A DNA stretch of 64,000 nt, taken from Podarcis raffonei (Eukaryota > Chordata > Lepidosauria > Squamata > Lacertidae). The stretch lies in NCBI RefSeq assembly GCF_027172205.1, contig NC_070614.1:36214001-36278000 (forward strand). The letters run 5' to 3'. The notes below the pieces were generated by a model that was given only the letters and a program-made list of their open reading frames with translations, was not told the DNA's origin and did no database searches. How positions within the stretch are numbered: the first letter of the stretch is position 1; each line of letters starts with the position of its first letter. The position numbers and the translations under genes are program-made. Shown piece by piece: positions 1-9,945 of this stretch.

Positions 1-2
1 TA

Positions 3-231
3 CCGTATTTTTCGCACCTAGTTTTTGGAGGAGGAAAACAAGAAAAAAAAAATCTGAATCTCAGAAGCCAGAACAGCAAGAGGGATCGCTGCGCAGTAAA
101 AGCAGCAATCCCTCTTGCTGTTCTGGCTTTTGGGGCAGCTGCGCAGCCTGCATTCGCGCCATAAGACGCACACACGTTTCCCCTTACTTTTTAGGAGGGA
201 AAAAGTGAGTCTTATAGAGCAAAAAATACGG
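3..231. mobile_element. TA-flanked miniature DNA element, complete copy
   Basis: Terminal inverted repeats CCGTATTTTTCGC... and ...GCAAAAAATACGG are flanked by TA on both sides (1-2, 232-233), as in Tc1/mariner-type insertions. The centre is a hairpin: the CAGAACAGCAAGAGGGAT arm occurs in both orientations around GCTGCGCAGT. No protein is encoded. Confidence 0.7.
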
Positions 232-239
232 TATGTCCT

Positions 240-425
240 GCCTGCCCAGCTGGAGGCAGTAATGTTTCTGAAGCTCCGTTGCTGGAAACCACAGAGGGAG
301 GCAAGAGGGCTCTTGTGGTCCTTTCTTAGAGTTTCTCCCCAGGGATCTGTTTGGCCTCTGTGAGAACAGGATGCTGGACTAGATGGGCCATTGGCCTGAT
401 CCAGCAGCCTCATCCTTTGTTCTCA
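240..425 (+). repeat. CR1-like LINE 3' fragment
   Basis: Contains the recurring GAACAGGATGCTGGACTAGA / GGCCTGATCCAGCAG tail, also found at 9170-9225 and in part near 38080 and 59590. Confidence 0.5.
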
Positions 426-593
426 TGATGTGTATAGCATCTAAGGTTGGCTAAGTTGTTATCGATGCCCAAGGCAGACAACCCTGCAAATGTACTGTAT
501 TTACTTGGCAGCAGGGATGGGGGAGAAATTTGATTCGGTTAACATTTGAAGGGGAACCTACATAACCGGCTCTTTCTGAAATGATACGGGATT

Positions 594-886
594 TGTTAAG
601 TTGTGGGTTGACATAACAGACGACACAGCAATTTCTCCAAAGCAGCTCTTTATTTGTAAATTGGAACAGAACTGAACTGAAGGACTCAGTCAGCCTGCTT
701 ATATAGAGCTCCAGTACCTTGTTACTGTAACAACTTTCTAAAACTATCCAATCACTGAAAGTCACTTTTGATTCTTTATTTGCATACAAACTATCCAATC
801 ACTGAACATCACTTTCGATCCTTCATTTGCATAACTATCTACAGTATCCCCCTGCTGGCCCAGGGTGAGAACTTCAGTACATAACA
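594..886 (-). mobile_element. Solo LTR of an endogenous retrovirus-like element (fossil)
   Basis: Begins TG and ends CA on the minus strand, with a perfect 5-base target duplication GGATT (589-593, 887-891). It carries a TATAAG box and an AATAAA signal in the usual order. No internal region remains. It inserted into an existing hAT copy and is therefore younger than it. Confidence 0.8.
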
Positions 887-1029
887 GGATTCAAAATGCC
901 ATCCTTTGAAAACTGTGCTTGTAACTCAGTTCTCCAACCAAGTAATATGTACAAAAAAGAGAGAGGGTAAAGTGTGCTTAGAAATCAATATATTAGGCAA
1001 AATTTCACACAAACACATTTCTATTAGGA

Positions 1030-1100
1030 GCAGTAGGCAGGTCGGAGCCAAAGAACAGTTGAGAGGCGGGAGTCCGGGTAGTATAAGGAAACAGGGTAAT
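1030..1100 (-). repeat. Inverted copy of uroplakin exon 2 inside a hAT element
   Basis: Reverse complement of 3553-3623 with one difference in 71. It replaces about 12 bases of the normal hAT sequence: another copy reads CAGCATTTTAGTGCGAATTG then CTCCTAATA, near 46165-46200. Junctions share ATT and TGC with the hAT. It has no reading-frame value here. Confidence 0.8.
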
Positions 1101-2199
1101 GCTGATAAGTTTTAAAGAGAACTTAAACGAAATGCGAACTTGATGCGCAGAACTGAATTTAAGACTGGGAAAATGAGTAAACAGAAATGGACAAATTCAC
1201 CCATCCCTGCTTGGCAGCAAAAATCCAGTGGATTGTATTCTACATCAGTCATCGAACAGGCCCATTGAAATTAATGGCCACAGCTAATTTAGGCCCAATC
1301 ATTTCAACACATCTAGAATTCAGCTGGATACAATCCAGTAAGAATAAATTAAATAAGTAACAATTTGCTACCCTTTCATAACACCAAAGATTCAGCCGCC
1401 TCACTCTGTCCTATGGTTGGGCTGGCCACACCTGCAATTCATCTGGAGGACTATCCGCACTGTTTTTACACAAGTTACATAAGGGTAGGAGGTGGACAGA
1501 ACACAGAGAGCAAGGCTAAGACCATATTTATTGGGGTTGGAAGAAATGCTGTTGAATTCAGTGAAACTTCTGCATGAATAACTTTAGGGTAGGGATTTTC
1601 TGCAAGCTCTGTTGGGGAGACGCAACAGGCCTTACCTGGCTGGCATCTAAATTTGTTGCCACTTTCCAGGGCAAGATAAAAACATTTTTATTCATCAAGG
1701 CATTTTAATTCAGCGTACGTGTGTGTTTTATTGCTGCTGTTCTGCACATTTGTTTGAACTTACTTTTTGTTAACCTAACATTGATTTTTATCCAGGCGGT
1801 TTTTATTTCCTGCTCTGCTGTTTATAGATTTGGCAGGTTGTTGGTTTTTTTTTAAGTGCATGTGATTTGATTTTGTGGCATTTATAATTCCACCCCCCTC
1901 CCCATATTCCACATTCCACGTGGAATATGCTCGAAGGACACAGTGTATTCATTTATCAACAAAAAAGATAGCAAGAAAAGAACAGACTGAAATCTTGTGC
2001 TCAATTACTAGAGAGTAAGTCTTCTTGAGTTTAACATGGCTTACTTCTGAGTAGAGATGTCTAGGATTGTCCTAGAAATATTTTTAGGCGAGATGCATTT
2101 ACACGCACAGCCAATTCAGGTTGCACAATGAAAGCTGATTTGGCACTCTTTGACAATAAAAACCCCCGAAACTGCATTGAGTTAAGGGTGCTGAGAGAA

Positions 2200-2557
2200 G
2201 TTAAAGGACCCCTGACCATTAAGTCCAGTCGTGACCGACTCTGGGGTTGCGGCGCTCATCTCGCTCTATAGGCCGAGGGAGCCGGCGTTTGTCCGCAGAC
2301 AGCTTCCGGGTCATGTGGCCAGCATGACTAAGCCGCTTCTGGCTAACCAGAGCAGCTCATGGAAACACTGTTTACCTTCCCGCTGGAGCGGTACCTATTT
2401 ATCTACTTGCACTTTGATGTGCCTTCGAACTGCTAGGTTGGCAGGAGCTGGGACCAAGGAACGGGAGCTCACCCCGTTGCGGGGATTCGAACCGCCGACC
2501 TTCTGATCAGCAAGTCCTAGGCTCTGTGGTTTAACCCACAGCGCCACCCGCGTCCCG
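2200..2557 (-). repeat. tRNA-derived SINE, near full length
   Basis: On the minus strand it begins GGGACGCGGGTGGCGCTGTG with A- and B-box-like blocks (GGTTCGAATCCCCGC type), then a 300-base body ending AATGGTCAGGGGTCC...TTTACC. This is the most frequent SINE of the window, with about ten copies. Confidence 0.85.
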
Positions 2558-2923
2558 CTGAGAGAAGTTAGGAGACACCAATTCTTTTCACAGAGCTACT
2601 TTTCATGAAGTGGCTCACAGTGAATCCCTGTTCACAGGGAAATCTGTGAACTGTAGCTGGGGTGTGTTGTGGGGCAACTCCTGACAACCCTCAGCACCCT
2701 TCACAAACTCCTCCTCCCAGAATTCTTTGTGGAAGAAGCCGTGACTGTTTAAAGTGGTATCATAGTTCTTTAAATTTAAAGTTCTTTAGGAGCTCATGTG
2801 GCCTGAGTCTTTTCCCCTTTAAATATCCCTGTCTGCTCCTTCCCCTCTAGTTAAGATCAGTTGTAGCTTTGGGAAAGCAATCTTTATAGCCTTTGTGGTG
2901 GGTTTGCTTATCCTGTTTCAAAG

Positions 2924-2996
2924 ATGAAGGGGGCAATGTTATTGTTTGGCTTAAACCTTCTGCTATATGGCGGATCTGCTTCTCTGCTGGTACTAG
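2924..2996 (+). CDS. Uroplakin-3-like coding exon 1 (signal peptide)
   Basis: ATG at 2924 opens 24 codons of hydrophobic leader (MKGAMLLFGLN, then LLLYGGSASLLVL). The donor is CTAG|GTGAGT and leaves phase 1. An AT-rich TATA-like stretch (TTAAATAT, near 2819) lies about 100 bases upstream; it may serve as the promoter, but that is inference. Confidence 0.6.
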
Positions 2997-4616
2997 GTGA
3001 GTGACTCGGGCTGCAACTATACTTAAAGGTAAAGGGACCCCTGACCATTAAGTCCAGTCGTGGAGAACTCTGGGGTTGTGGCGCTCATCTCGCTTTATTG
3101 GCTGAGGGAGCTGGTGTACAGCTTCCAGGTCATGTGGCCAGCATGACCAAGCCGCTTCTGGCGAACCAGAGTAGCGCACGGAAACACCGTTTACCTTCCT
3201 GCCGGAGTGGTACCTATTTATCTACTTGAACTTTGATGTGCTTTCGAACTGCTAGGTTGGCAGGAGCAACCTTCAGGTATACTGGGCCGTTTAGGGCTTT
3301 AACCTTGAAATGAAACCATGGGAGATTGCTGAATTCTGGAAAGCAGAAGGAGCTTATGCTCATTGGACGAAGGATGCTGGGATTCTGTCCCTGTGGGAAT
3401 TTGGGGTGGGGGCATAAGGAGGCCATACAGTTAGCTGAGAGCAGTGTAATATAGAAGCTATAACTTCCAAGCACCGTGTCCTTCTTTTCCTCAATTGCTT
3501 TCCCATCTGCCTGTATTTGTTCCCTTTCCCTCCTTCCTCCTTTACTCATTAGATTACCCTGTTTCCTTATACTACCCGGACTCCCGCCTCTCAACCGTTC
3601 TTTGGCTCCGACCTGCCTACTGCCTGTATGAACAGTGGACCAGAGAGGACTTGGATCCTAGCCAGGCCTCCCGGGAGACAGCTACCATAGAGGTGGAAGT
3701 GAAACCAGAAGTTAATGGAAGTGGTGAGTCTGTGGAATAAAGCAAAAAGTCGCTCAAGAGTTTTGTTGATTAAGTTGGCACTTCAAAAAATTCTCCTTCC
3801 AGTGCTATTTTGGAAAGCGCAACATCCCTGACTTGTACAGAAACTGGTGCTCCATTCCGTATAATCCTGAGGAGATGTGGGTTCAGATCCCTACTCCATG
3901 AAGCTCACTGGCTCAACCCGATCTACCTTATAGGGTTATTGTAAGGGGGAGGGAAATGGGTGTCTTATTATTATCTCTTTCCAAATGTACATAATAAAAC
4001 CACCTGTTTGGAGAGGCTTGCCATATTGCTGCTGGGGCTGGCCCTACTGTTGGGCAGTTGGCAGATGCTACACTGTATATCAACATCTATCACTAAGTAA
4101 TTTGAATCTCCCGCCTCTCCTGGGTTCTTTAAGAGAGAATAGATCAGATTGCTCTTTTTCCTTCCAGGACACAACCACACCTATAAGATTGGTCGGAAGT
4201 TCCCTATACCCTATTGTGGCCCAATGACAGAGGAGCCTTTGATCAGAAAAGACCTTGCTTATGAGGTGGGGCCCACCTTAGTTTGCCTCCGTGACAACTG
4301 CACGAAAGCAGTCCTTCCTGGGCGAGGGTACAGGTGAGAAGTTTATTTGGTCTCATTGGGTAAATATCTTATTTACAGAGGAATGGTGTCATCTGGGTCT
4401 CGGTTGCATGCCTTGCCCTCCATGACTTTGTCTAATCCTAGTTGGCGGCCATCACTACTTCCTGAGGGAGCGAGGGAAAGAATGCGCAATAAACAATGCC
4501 TGTTGTATAACCTCCCTACAAACTTTGTGCAAACAAATCAGGACGAATGCCTAATAAACAGGTCATCTGGAAGCAACCAATATCTATCCTGCTCAGAGTT
4601 CCTCAGGATGATGATG

Positions 4617-4667
<51 letters not shown>

Positions 4668-6073
4668 TATTGTTTATACCCCACCCATCTGGCTGGGTTT
4701 CCCCAGCCACTCTGGGCAGCTTCCAACAGAATATTAAAATACAATGGTCTATTAAACATTAAAAGCTTCCCTAAACAGGGCTGCCTTCAGATGTCTTCTA
4801 AAAGTCTGGTAGTTGTCTTTCTCTTTGACATCTGGTGGGAGGGCATTCCACACGGCAGGTGCCACTACCGAGAAGGCCCTCTGCCTGGTTCCCTGTAACT
4901 TGGCTTCTTGCAGGGAGGGAACTGCTAGAAGGCCCTCGGAGCTGGACCTCAGTGTCCGGGCAGAACGGTGGGGGTGGAGACGCTCCTTCAGGTATACTGG
5001 GCCGAGGCCGTTTAGGGCTTTAAAGGTCAGCACCAACACCAAGAGGATAATAATCTGAAAAACCTCTGAGGGGAAAGTGGGCTTTATGTGTGTGTCCCAT
5101 AAAGCATTAACCACGTCATGCCCGAATCTGTTTTTCTTGCCTTTCCCACTTTGGACAGGGCCCGGTACCTTCTCTACAATCAAATCCAGACTCTCCTTGC
5201 TGCAACCAACTGGTCCCAGCCTTTCCACACACGAGGTGACATGTGGGGCAGAGGGGTGGTGGTGGTACAAGGGGAACTACAGCTTTCAGGCATCTTGGTA
5301 GTCCAGGTCCAAGATTTATAGAGGGTTTTTTGGGGGGGGAGGGGGGATAGAGGACTGGAGAGGCGTCCTTCCTAGAAGAACGGTGGGGAAACCTGTGATC
5401 CTCCAGAGATACTGCTCCACTACATTTCCCATCATCCTTGACCATTGGCTGTGTTACCTGGGGATGATGGGAGTTGGAGTCCTGCATTGTCTGGAGGTCC
5501 ACAGGTCTTCCACCCCTTCTTTAGAGTGAGACCAACTTCCTACATTTGTCCTCCAACAGGCGTTTGAGAAATGGTGTGGTGTAACGGTTAGAAGGCTGGA
5601 CTTAAGAATCCTGGGTTCCAATCCCAGTTAGCCATAGAGGTTACTGCGTGACCTGCTTGGGCTAGCTACTCTTGGCTGCCAGCTTGTTGTTAGGATAAAA
5701 TGCAGAGAAAGGGGAACCCAGAGTTCTTTGGGGAAAGAGAAAGTGTGAAGCAATTTAAGGAAACTCTTCTATTTGGGTGCCTGTGGAGCAATGCCTTGTT
5801 TCCAAAATATAGTAAAAGCACATGGTTTTGGCTTTAGGTGCAATCCCCAGAACATGACCCCTGTGCGTATTACGGGCTAACTACATATACTAAATGTGTC
5901 TCGTCTCTTTTCCCTTTCCTTCCACGGTAGGTCTACCTATCAGTTTCCGTTCCATGGATGTTGCATTCGGAGGCCTCTCAGGCGGGCTGGTGGCTGTCAT
6001 AGTTCTGCTAAGCATCACTGTGTTTCTACTTTTGGGGGCTGCTTGGTTAATCGTGGTTGGGTGGCAGCAGTGA
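2924..6073 (+). CDS. Uroplakin-3-like membrane protein, five coding exons (gene span)
   Basis: Joining 2924-2996, 3553-3723, 4168-4333, 5159-5235 and 5931-6073 gives an open frame of 209 aa, all introns GT-AG with matching phases. Residues 1-24 are a hydrophobic signal peptide. The lumenal part resembles uroplakin 3: a LRPAYCLYE stretch (compare the conserved P-x-x-C-[VLM]-[FY]-[DE] of UPK3A/B), then YKIGRKFPIPYC, a CLRDNC pair and GYRARYLLYN...ATNWSQPF, close to the family's YR[FV]KY[VL]L.N...T.WS.PI block. Sequons are NGS, NHT, NCT and NWS. One membrane helix (about 181-204) ends almost at the C-terminus (GWQQ), a very short tail as in UPK2, not the roughly 50-residue tail of UPK3. Uroplakins build urothelial plaques with tetraspanin partners. 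Family call is good; which member is open. Confidence 0.68.
3020..3270 (-). repeat. tRNA-derived SINE, lacking its tRNA head
   Basis: Same family as 2200-2557. It lies in intron 1 of the uroplakin-like gene. At 3270 it passes abruptly into an L2 fragment (3270-3305, CTTCAGGTATACTGGGCCG). Confidence 0.8.
3553..3723 (+). CDS. Uroplakin-3-like coding exon 2
   Basis: Acceptor ...CTCATTAG at 3551-3552, donor GTGAGT at 3724, phase 1 at both ends. It encodes the start of the lumenal domain, including the conserved cysteine in LRPAYCLYE. Its first 71 bases (3553-3623) recur inverted at 1030-1100 with one difference. Confidence 0.62.
4168..4333 (+). CDS. Uroplakin-3-like coding exon 3
   Basis: Acceptor TTTTTCCTTCCAG, donor AG|GTGAGA, entering in phase 1 and leaving in phase 2. 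It encodes the middle lumenal domain with HNHTYKIGRKFPIPYCGP and the CLRDNC cysteine pair. Confidence 0.7.
4606..5041 (-). mobile_element. L2-type LINE 3' end with (ATT)n tail
   Basis: The minus strand encodes the end of an L2 reverse transcriptase: LTFKALNGLGPVYLKERLHP, then RAFSVVAPAVWNALPPDV and FRRHLKAALFREAF. It is followed by a short 3' part and the (ATT)n microsatellite at 4606-4668, the usual L2-type tail. It lies in intron 3 of the uroplakin-like gene. Confidence 0.8.
5159..5235 (+). CDS. Uroplakin-3-like coding exon 4
   Basis: Acceptor CCACTTTGGACAG, donor GA|G GTGACA (a weaker donor). The 77 bases encode RARYLLYNQIQTLLAATNWS and QPFHTR, the family's membrane-proximal signature. 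Confidence 0.7.
5385..5505. repeat. Fold-back MITE fragment (family A)
   Basis: CATCATCC...GGATGATGGGAGTTGGAGTC type inverted arms; see 27220-27358 for a near-perfect copy. Further fragments lie at 9285-9395, 15045-15165, 21225-21330 and 49400-49500. Confidence 0.55.
5565..5700 (+). repeat. Old tRNA-headed SINE (MIR/CORE-like)
   Basis: GGTGTAACGGTTAGAAGGCT and GGGTTCCAATCCCAG are decayed A and B boxes, followed by GTGACCTGCTTGGGC. Too decayed for a tRNA gene. Similar old copies: 3850-3950, 13070-13145, 32590-32700, 52890-53040 on +; 23790-23960, 48955-49125, 58155-58370 on -. Confidence 0.5.
5931..6073 (+). CDS. Uroplakin-3-like coding exon 5 (membrane helix, stop)
   Basis: Acceptor CCTTCCACGGTAG. 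It encodes the FGGLSGGLVAVIVLLS-type helix, comparable to the RSGGMIVITS start of the uroplakin helix, and stops after GWQQ at TGA 6071-6073. AATAAA at 6183-6188 is a good polyadenylation signal. Confidence 0.68.
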
Positions 6074-6182
6074 TCTTCCCCAACTTTGTGAACCGGAAGC
6101 ACTTAATGACGGAATCCTGGCCCAGTGTAGGATTCCAAGAGCTGCCCACATTCCAGTGTCATCAACGTTCTTATTGCAGCCT

Positions 6183-6188
6183 AATAAA
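6183..6188 (+). terminator. Polyadenylation signal of the uroplakin-3-like gene
   Basis: AATAAA lies 110 bases after the stop codon, on the coding strand and outside any recognised repeat. Confidence 0.5.
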
Positions 6189-6489
6189 TGTGCCTTACTT
6201 TTCGATCTTCCAGCTGTTCTCTGGATTGAGTGTTTTTTCTGGGGGTGGCAACTCACAGCTGTGCTGGGTGAGGCTGATGGAGACCAATATCATCTCAAGA
6301 CCCCCAACTCTTGAAGTCTAGAGTAGGTCAGTCTCAGGATGCAACAGCTTCACATTGTTAAACTTACCCCACTTCTCCCAGCACTGTGAAGTTCCTGGGT
6401 TTCATTTCCTTTGGCTGGGGGTCGCTGGGAGCTGTAGAGTTTTGTAATATTTACAAATATACAGGTTGAACTTAGGTGGTGGAAGTAAA

Positions 6490-6866
6490 AGGTAAAAAGG
6501 TAAAGGACCCCTGGACAGTTAAGTCCAGTCAAAGGCGACTATGGGGTTGTGGTGCTCATCTCACTTCAGGCCGAGGGAGCCGACATTTGTCCACAGACAG
6601 CTTTCCAGGTCATGTGGCCAGCAGGACTAAACTGCTTCTGGCACAACAGAACACCATGAGTGCATGGAAACACCATTTACCTTCCTGCCACAGCAGCACC
6701 CATTTATCTACTTGCACTGGTGTGCTTTCAAACTGCTAGGTTGGCAGAAGCTGGGGCCGAGCAACAGGAGCTCACCACCACCACTCAGATTCAAACCGCC
6801 GACCTTCTGATCGGCAAGCCCAAGAGGCTCAGTGTTTTAGACCACAGCGCCACCCGCGTCCCTAGA
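6490..6866 (-). repeat. tRNA-derived SINE, diverged full copy
   Basis: Same family as 2200-2557, with several substitutions and small insertions. It lies 300 bases after the uroplakin-like poly(A) signal. Confidence 0.8.
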
Positions 6867-8579
6867 TGGTGAAAGTACTGCTTTAACAACTCCCAACAGA
6901 CAGCTGTATCCACCATCCCACATCAAATCTCCAGAGTGAAGTAGCTCAGTGTTCCCTGCTACTTGCACAACCACCCGAAATCAGCACTGATTTTTATGGA
7001 TGTGTTACCACCCTAGAGCACAGTGAAGTTGTGGTCCATCTCACAGCTCTTCCTCCTGCGACTTCCCATCAGTTGTTCATATCAGTGCTGTCAATTTGGC
7101 ATTGGCAAGGCTGGAAAAGAATTGAAAACAGCTCAAGGACTCCCATGGATGTGAAGGTGGTTTGAGAAACAACACCTCAGACAATACCATATTATTACAA
7201 AGTACAGGATACATATGCGTTTTGGATAACACTGTGTGAACACGGGTTAGAAACCCAAAACTGGAAATGGTGTGAGGGCACAGTAAATGGAAGTGGGAAC
7301 ATAACCTGGGCCTTTCTAAAAACAAAACAAAACAAAACAAAACACTACTATTTGTTTATTTTCATAGGTACACAGGTTCCCTCCCAGTGGTCACTAGTTT
7401 GTGGAAGGGATTGAAGTGCATACCATGAAATTTAGGTTTGCACAATTAAAATGTATTAAAAGTGCTCGGTCCCCCTAGCACAACAAATCATTAAAAGAAA
7501 GAAAGAAGACAACACAATTTTTTTTTTGGGGGGGGGAGGAGCATGGTGCAACAAAGTTCAAGATAACACTGACCTATATATTTTGTTACTAACTTTATAG
7601 AGATAAGTCAGTGCTAGGATAAGGCTGTAAATAATAAATTATAAGCACAGTCCTTTTTTTTAATAAAAAAAGCCTTTTGATTTGATGCGTGCTATATGTA
7701 GCACATCATATGATTATGTATTATATATGTGCATATATGCCGATGTGGTATATTGCAGACAATTCTCAATTTTCAATTTGCCTGAAAGACTGCACAAATT
7801 TTGACTTCTTCTAAATAGAGTTTTAAGGATAGAGGACGATATGCTATGCAGTGGAAAATGGTTATTAGCAGACTCCACGGGGGGGGGGGGGAGAGGAAGT
7901 CTGAGAATCCAGAGAATTCTACACTTTTTGATTCTATTTTATGTGTGAATGTAAAATTAAATTGTAAAACCAATAAAAACGTATTACAAAATTTCGACTT
8001 CTTCCCTCTTTTAAAAAAAGGAATCAATTTCCCCTTGCTTTCAAAACGCGGGTGTGCATTTCTAAATCTTCATTTCCGAATAAGGGAGGCACAACATGAG
8101 AGCTAACATTTGACCCTCCAGACTGAACTCTGACAGCTGCTATTTCTAGTCGTTCATAAAAGAAGTGTTAGCTACAACCGTGTTGCTAAGTTGACCTCTC
8201 CTGGGGCTTGTGTTTTGTTAGCTGTTTCTATCCCTTGTGGGGAGTTAAGATGTTTCGGGTGGGGCCTCTCATTCTGCTCCTAGGTTGTTGCATTTAGATG
8301 CAAGCGGTTCCTTTGAGCATCACCGCGCTCTATTCCCCTTCCTTGGCCGAGTGTCCAAACAGGAGACCCCTCCTTAACCTACAGTGGACGGTAGGTAAAT
8401 CTTAAAGACTTTCCTTCTTGTTTGTTATGCCTTTCGAAAAGCAAACCTAAAAGAAAGAGTTCAGGAAGAGTACCAGGAGGAGCTCAGTAATTTTCAGCTG
8501 GTTTCACTTTAAAAAAATAAAATAAAAATACCTCTTGAATGTTATTCGTTAGCCTCCTACTTTTTAGGAAATTCATTTA
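6867..8579. other. Intergenic sequence, no gene seen
   Basis: AT-rich sequence with G-runs (7529-7540, 7879-7892) and an AACAA run (7321-7345). No exon-like ORF with splice sites was recognised. Confidence 0.5.
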
Positions 8580-8821
8580 GAGTAGTACCTCGGGTTAAGA
8601 ACTTAATTCGTTCTGGTGGTCTGTTCTTAACCTGAAGCCATTCTTAACCTGAGGTACCACTTTAGCTAATGGGGCGTCCTGCTGCCACTGCACCTCTGCT
8701 GCATGATTTCTGATCTGATCCTGAAGCAAAATTCTTAACCAGAGGTACTATTTCTGGGTTAGTGGAGTCTGTAACCTGAAGCGTCTGTAACCTGAACCAT
8801 ATGTAACCCGAGGTACCACTG
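8580..8821. mobile_element. Mariner-like MITE (GGTACCTCGGGTTAAG ends)
   Basis: Inverted ends ...AGTACCTCGGGTTAAGAAC and GTAACCCGAGGTACCACTG, with repeated TTCTTAACCTGAAG blocks inside. Noncoding. The same family lies at 49132-49357 and at the right edge. Confidence 0.65.
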
Positions 8822-8834
8822 TGTTTAAATGTTT

Positions 8835-9230
8835 ATGCATCTGAGATTCAGAAAAGGGCAACCAAGATGAGGAAGGGAAGGGGCGTAACTCCTTTATGCA
8901 GAAAGGTTGTAGCTTCGGGGATTTTTTTAGTTTAGAGAAAAGGCAAAATTAGGTGACGTGGTAGAAGTTTGTAAAACACAGCAAAGAGTGAAACTGTGGA
9001 ACTCACCCCCCTCAGGACAGCGATGCCTTTAAAAGAGGATTAGGCAGATTTGTGGAGGAGAAGGCTACTGGCCATAATTCTGAATATCACTTGCTGGAAA
9101 CGGCAGGAGGGGGACGATCTCTTGTGTTTAGGTCTTGCTGGTTTCCCACAGGCTTCTGCTTGGCTGCTGAGAACAGGATGCTGGACTAGACAAGCCATTG
9201 GCCTGATGCAGCAGCCTTTCCTTATACTTG
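8835..9230 (+). mobile_element. CR1-like LINE 3' end
   Basis: AAAGGGCAACCAAGATGA, TGGAACTC...CAGATTTGTGGAGGA and GGATGCTGGACTAGA...CTGATGCAGCAG blocks in the order seen in squamate CR1-like 3' ends. Further 3' fragments at 37430-37545 and 59440-59600; 60715-60905 is another subfamily (GGTTGGATGGGTGTCTGCC). Confidence 0.6.
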
Positions 9231-9754
9231 CCAACTTTTTTGATTAAATATCTCCCAATGCATCCTTGTTAAACTCTTCAGAAATGGTGGAATTGCAACT
9301 CCTACCAGCCATAGCCAGCATTGCCAACGGTGAGGGACAATGGGAGTTGTAGTCCCAGCACCTTCTAGCAGGTCCACAGGTTTCCCACCTCTGCTGTAAA
9401 GCATGGAATAAACCTACATGGATAGATAACATACACACTGTTCAGCTTTATAATGGGGTCCTTTTCTCATTCTTTCTGTATCACACAGTGTATGTGTTTA
9501 GAAATACACACTGTGCTTTTTCTTTTGGTAAAGCAAACTCAAGCCAGCTTGCAAACAACAACAACAACAACAAGACAACAGTCCAAATTTCAAATTATAT
9601 TAGTCAAGAGCAGGGTAAATCAATCAGCTGGAAACCCTGGGGCCAATGGTTTAATCTACACTGAGAGCCTGGCAGAATAAAGAGGTCTTGCTGTTTGCCT
9701 CGTGTAATTCATAGTCAGTGGCATGCTCCCTCAGAACGTCCACAGCATACACTT

Positions 9755-9945
9755 AACAGCGCTTTCCCCCAAAGAATTCTGGGAACTGTAGTTTGTTAAG
9801 GGAGCTGGGTGTTGTCGCTCTGTGAGGGGTCACTTAACCACTATCAGCATTCTTAACAAACTACAGTTCCCAGGATAAACTGTGAAGGAAGTCATGACTG
9901 TGAAAGTGGCATAAAAGTGCTTTAAAATGTATTGTGCAGGTGTGA
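9755..9945. repeat. Fold-back MITE (family B)
   Basis: GAACTGTAGTTTGTTAAGGG and its inverse CTTAACAAACTACAGTTCCC form the arms. Other members: 2640-2780, 13165-13490 (largest), 61000-61130. Confidence 0.6.

Larger units (their letters stand above)
512..1209. mobile_element. Non-autonomous hAT element with nested insertions
   Basis: The ends CAGGGATGG and CCATCCCTG are inverted, and the exact 8-base target duplication CTTGGCAG lies at 504-511 and 1210-1217, which is diagnostic of hAT. The interior holds a solo LTR (594-886) and a 71-base inverted copy of uroplakin exon 2 (1030-1100). Related copies lie at 14252-14704, about 32806-33000, 33570-33785, 36800-37035, 46075-46450, 51010-51190, 51690-51900, 54355-54530 and 59615-59905. 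Confidence 0.8.

Noticed and set aside
4347-4898. Long ORFs with runs of Ile or Asn around the AAT repeat
   Set aside because: They are translations of the (AAT)n microsatellite and the L2 3' end, in several frames at once.
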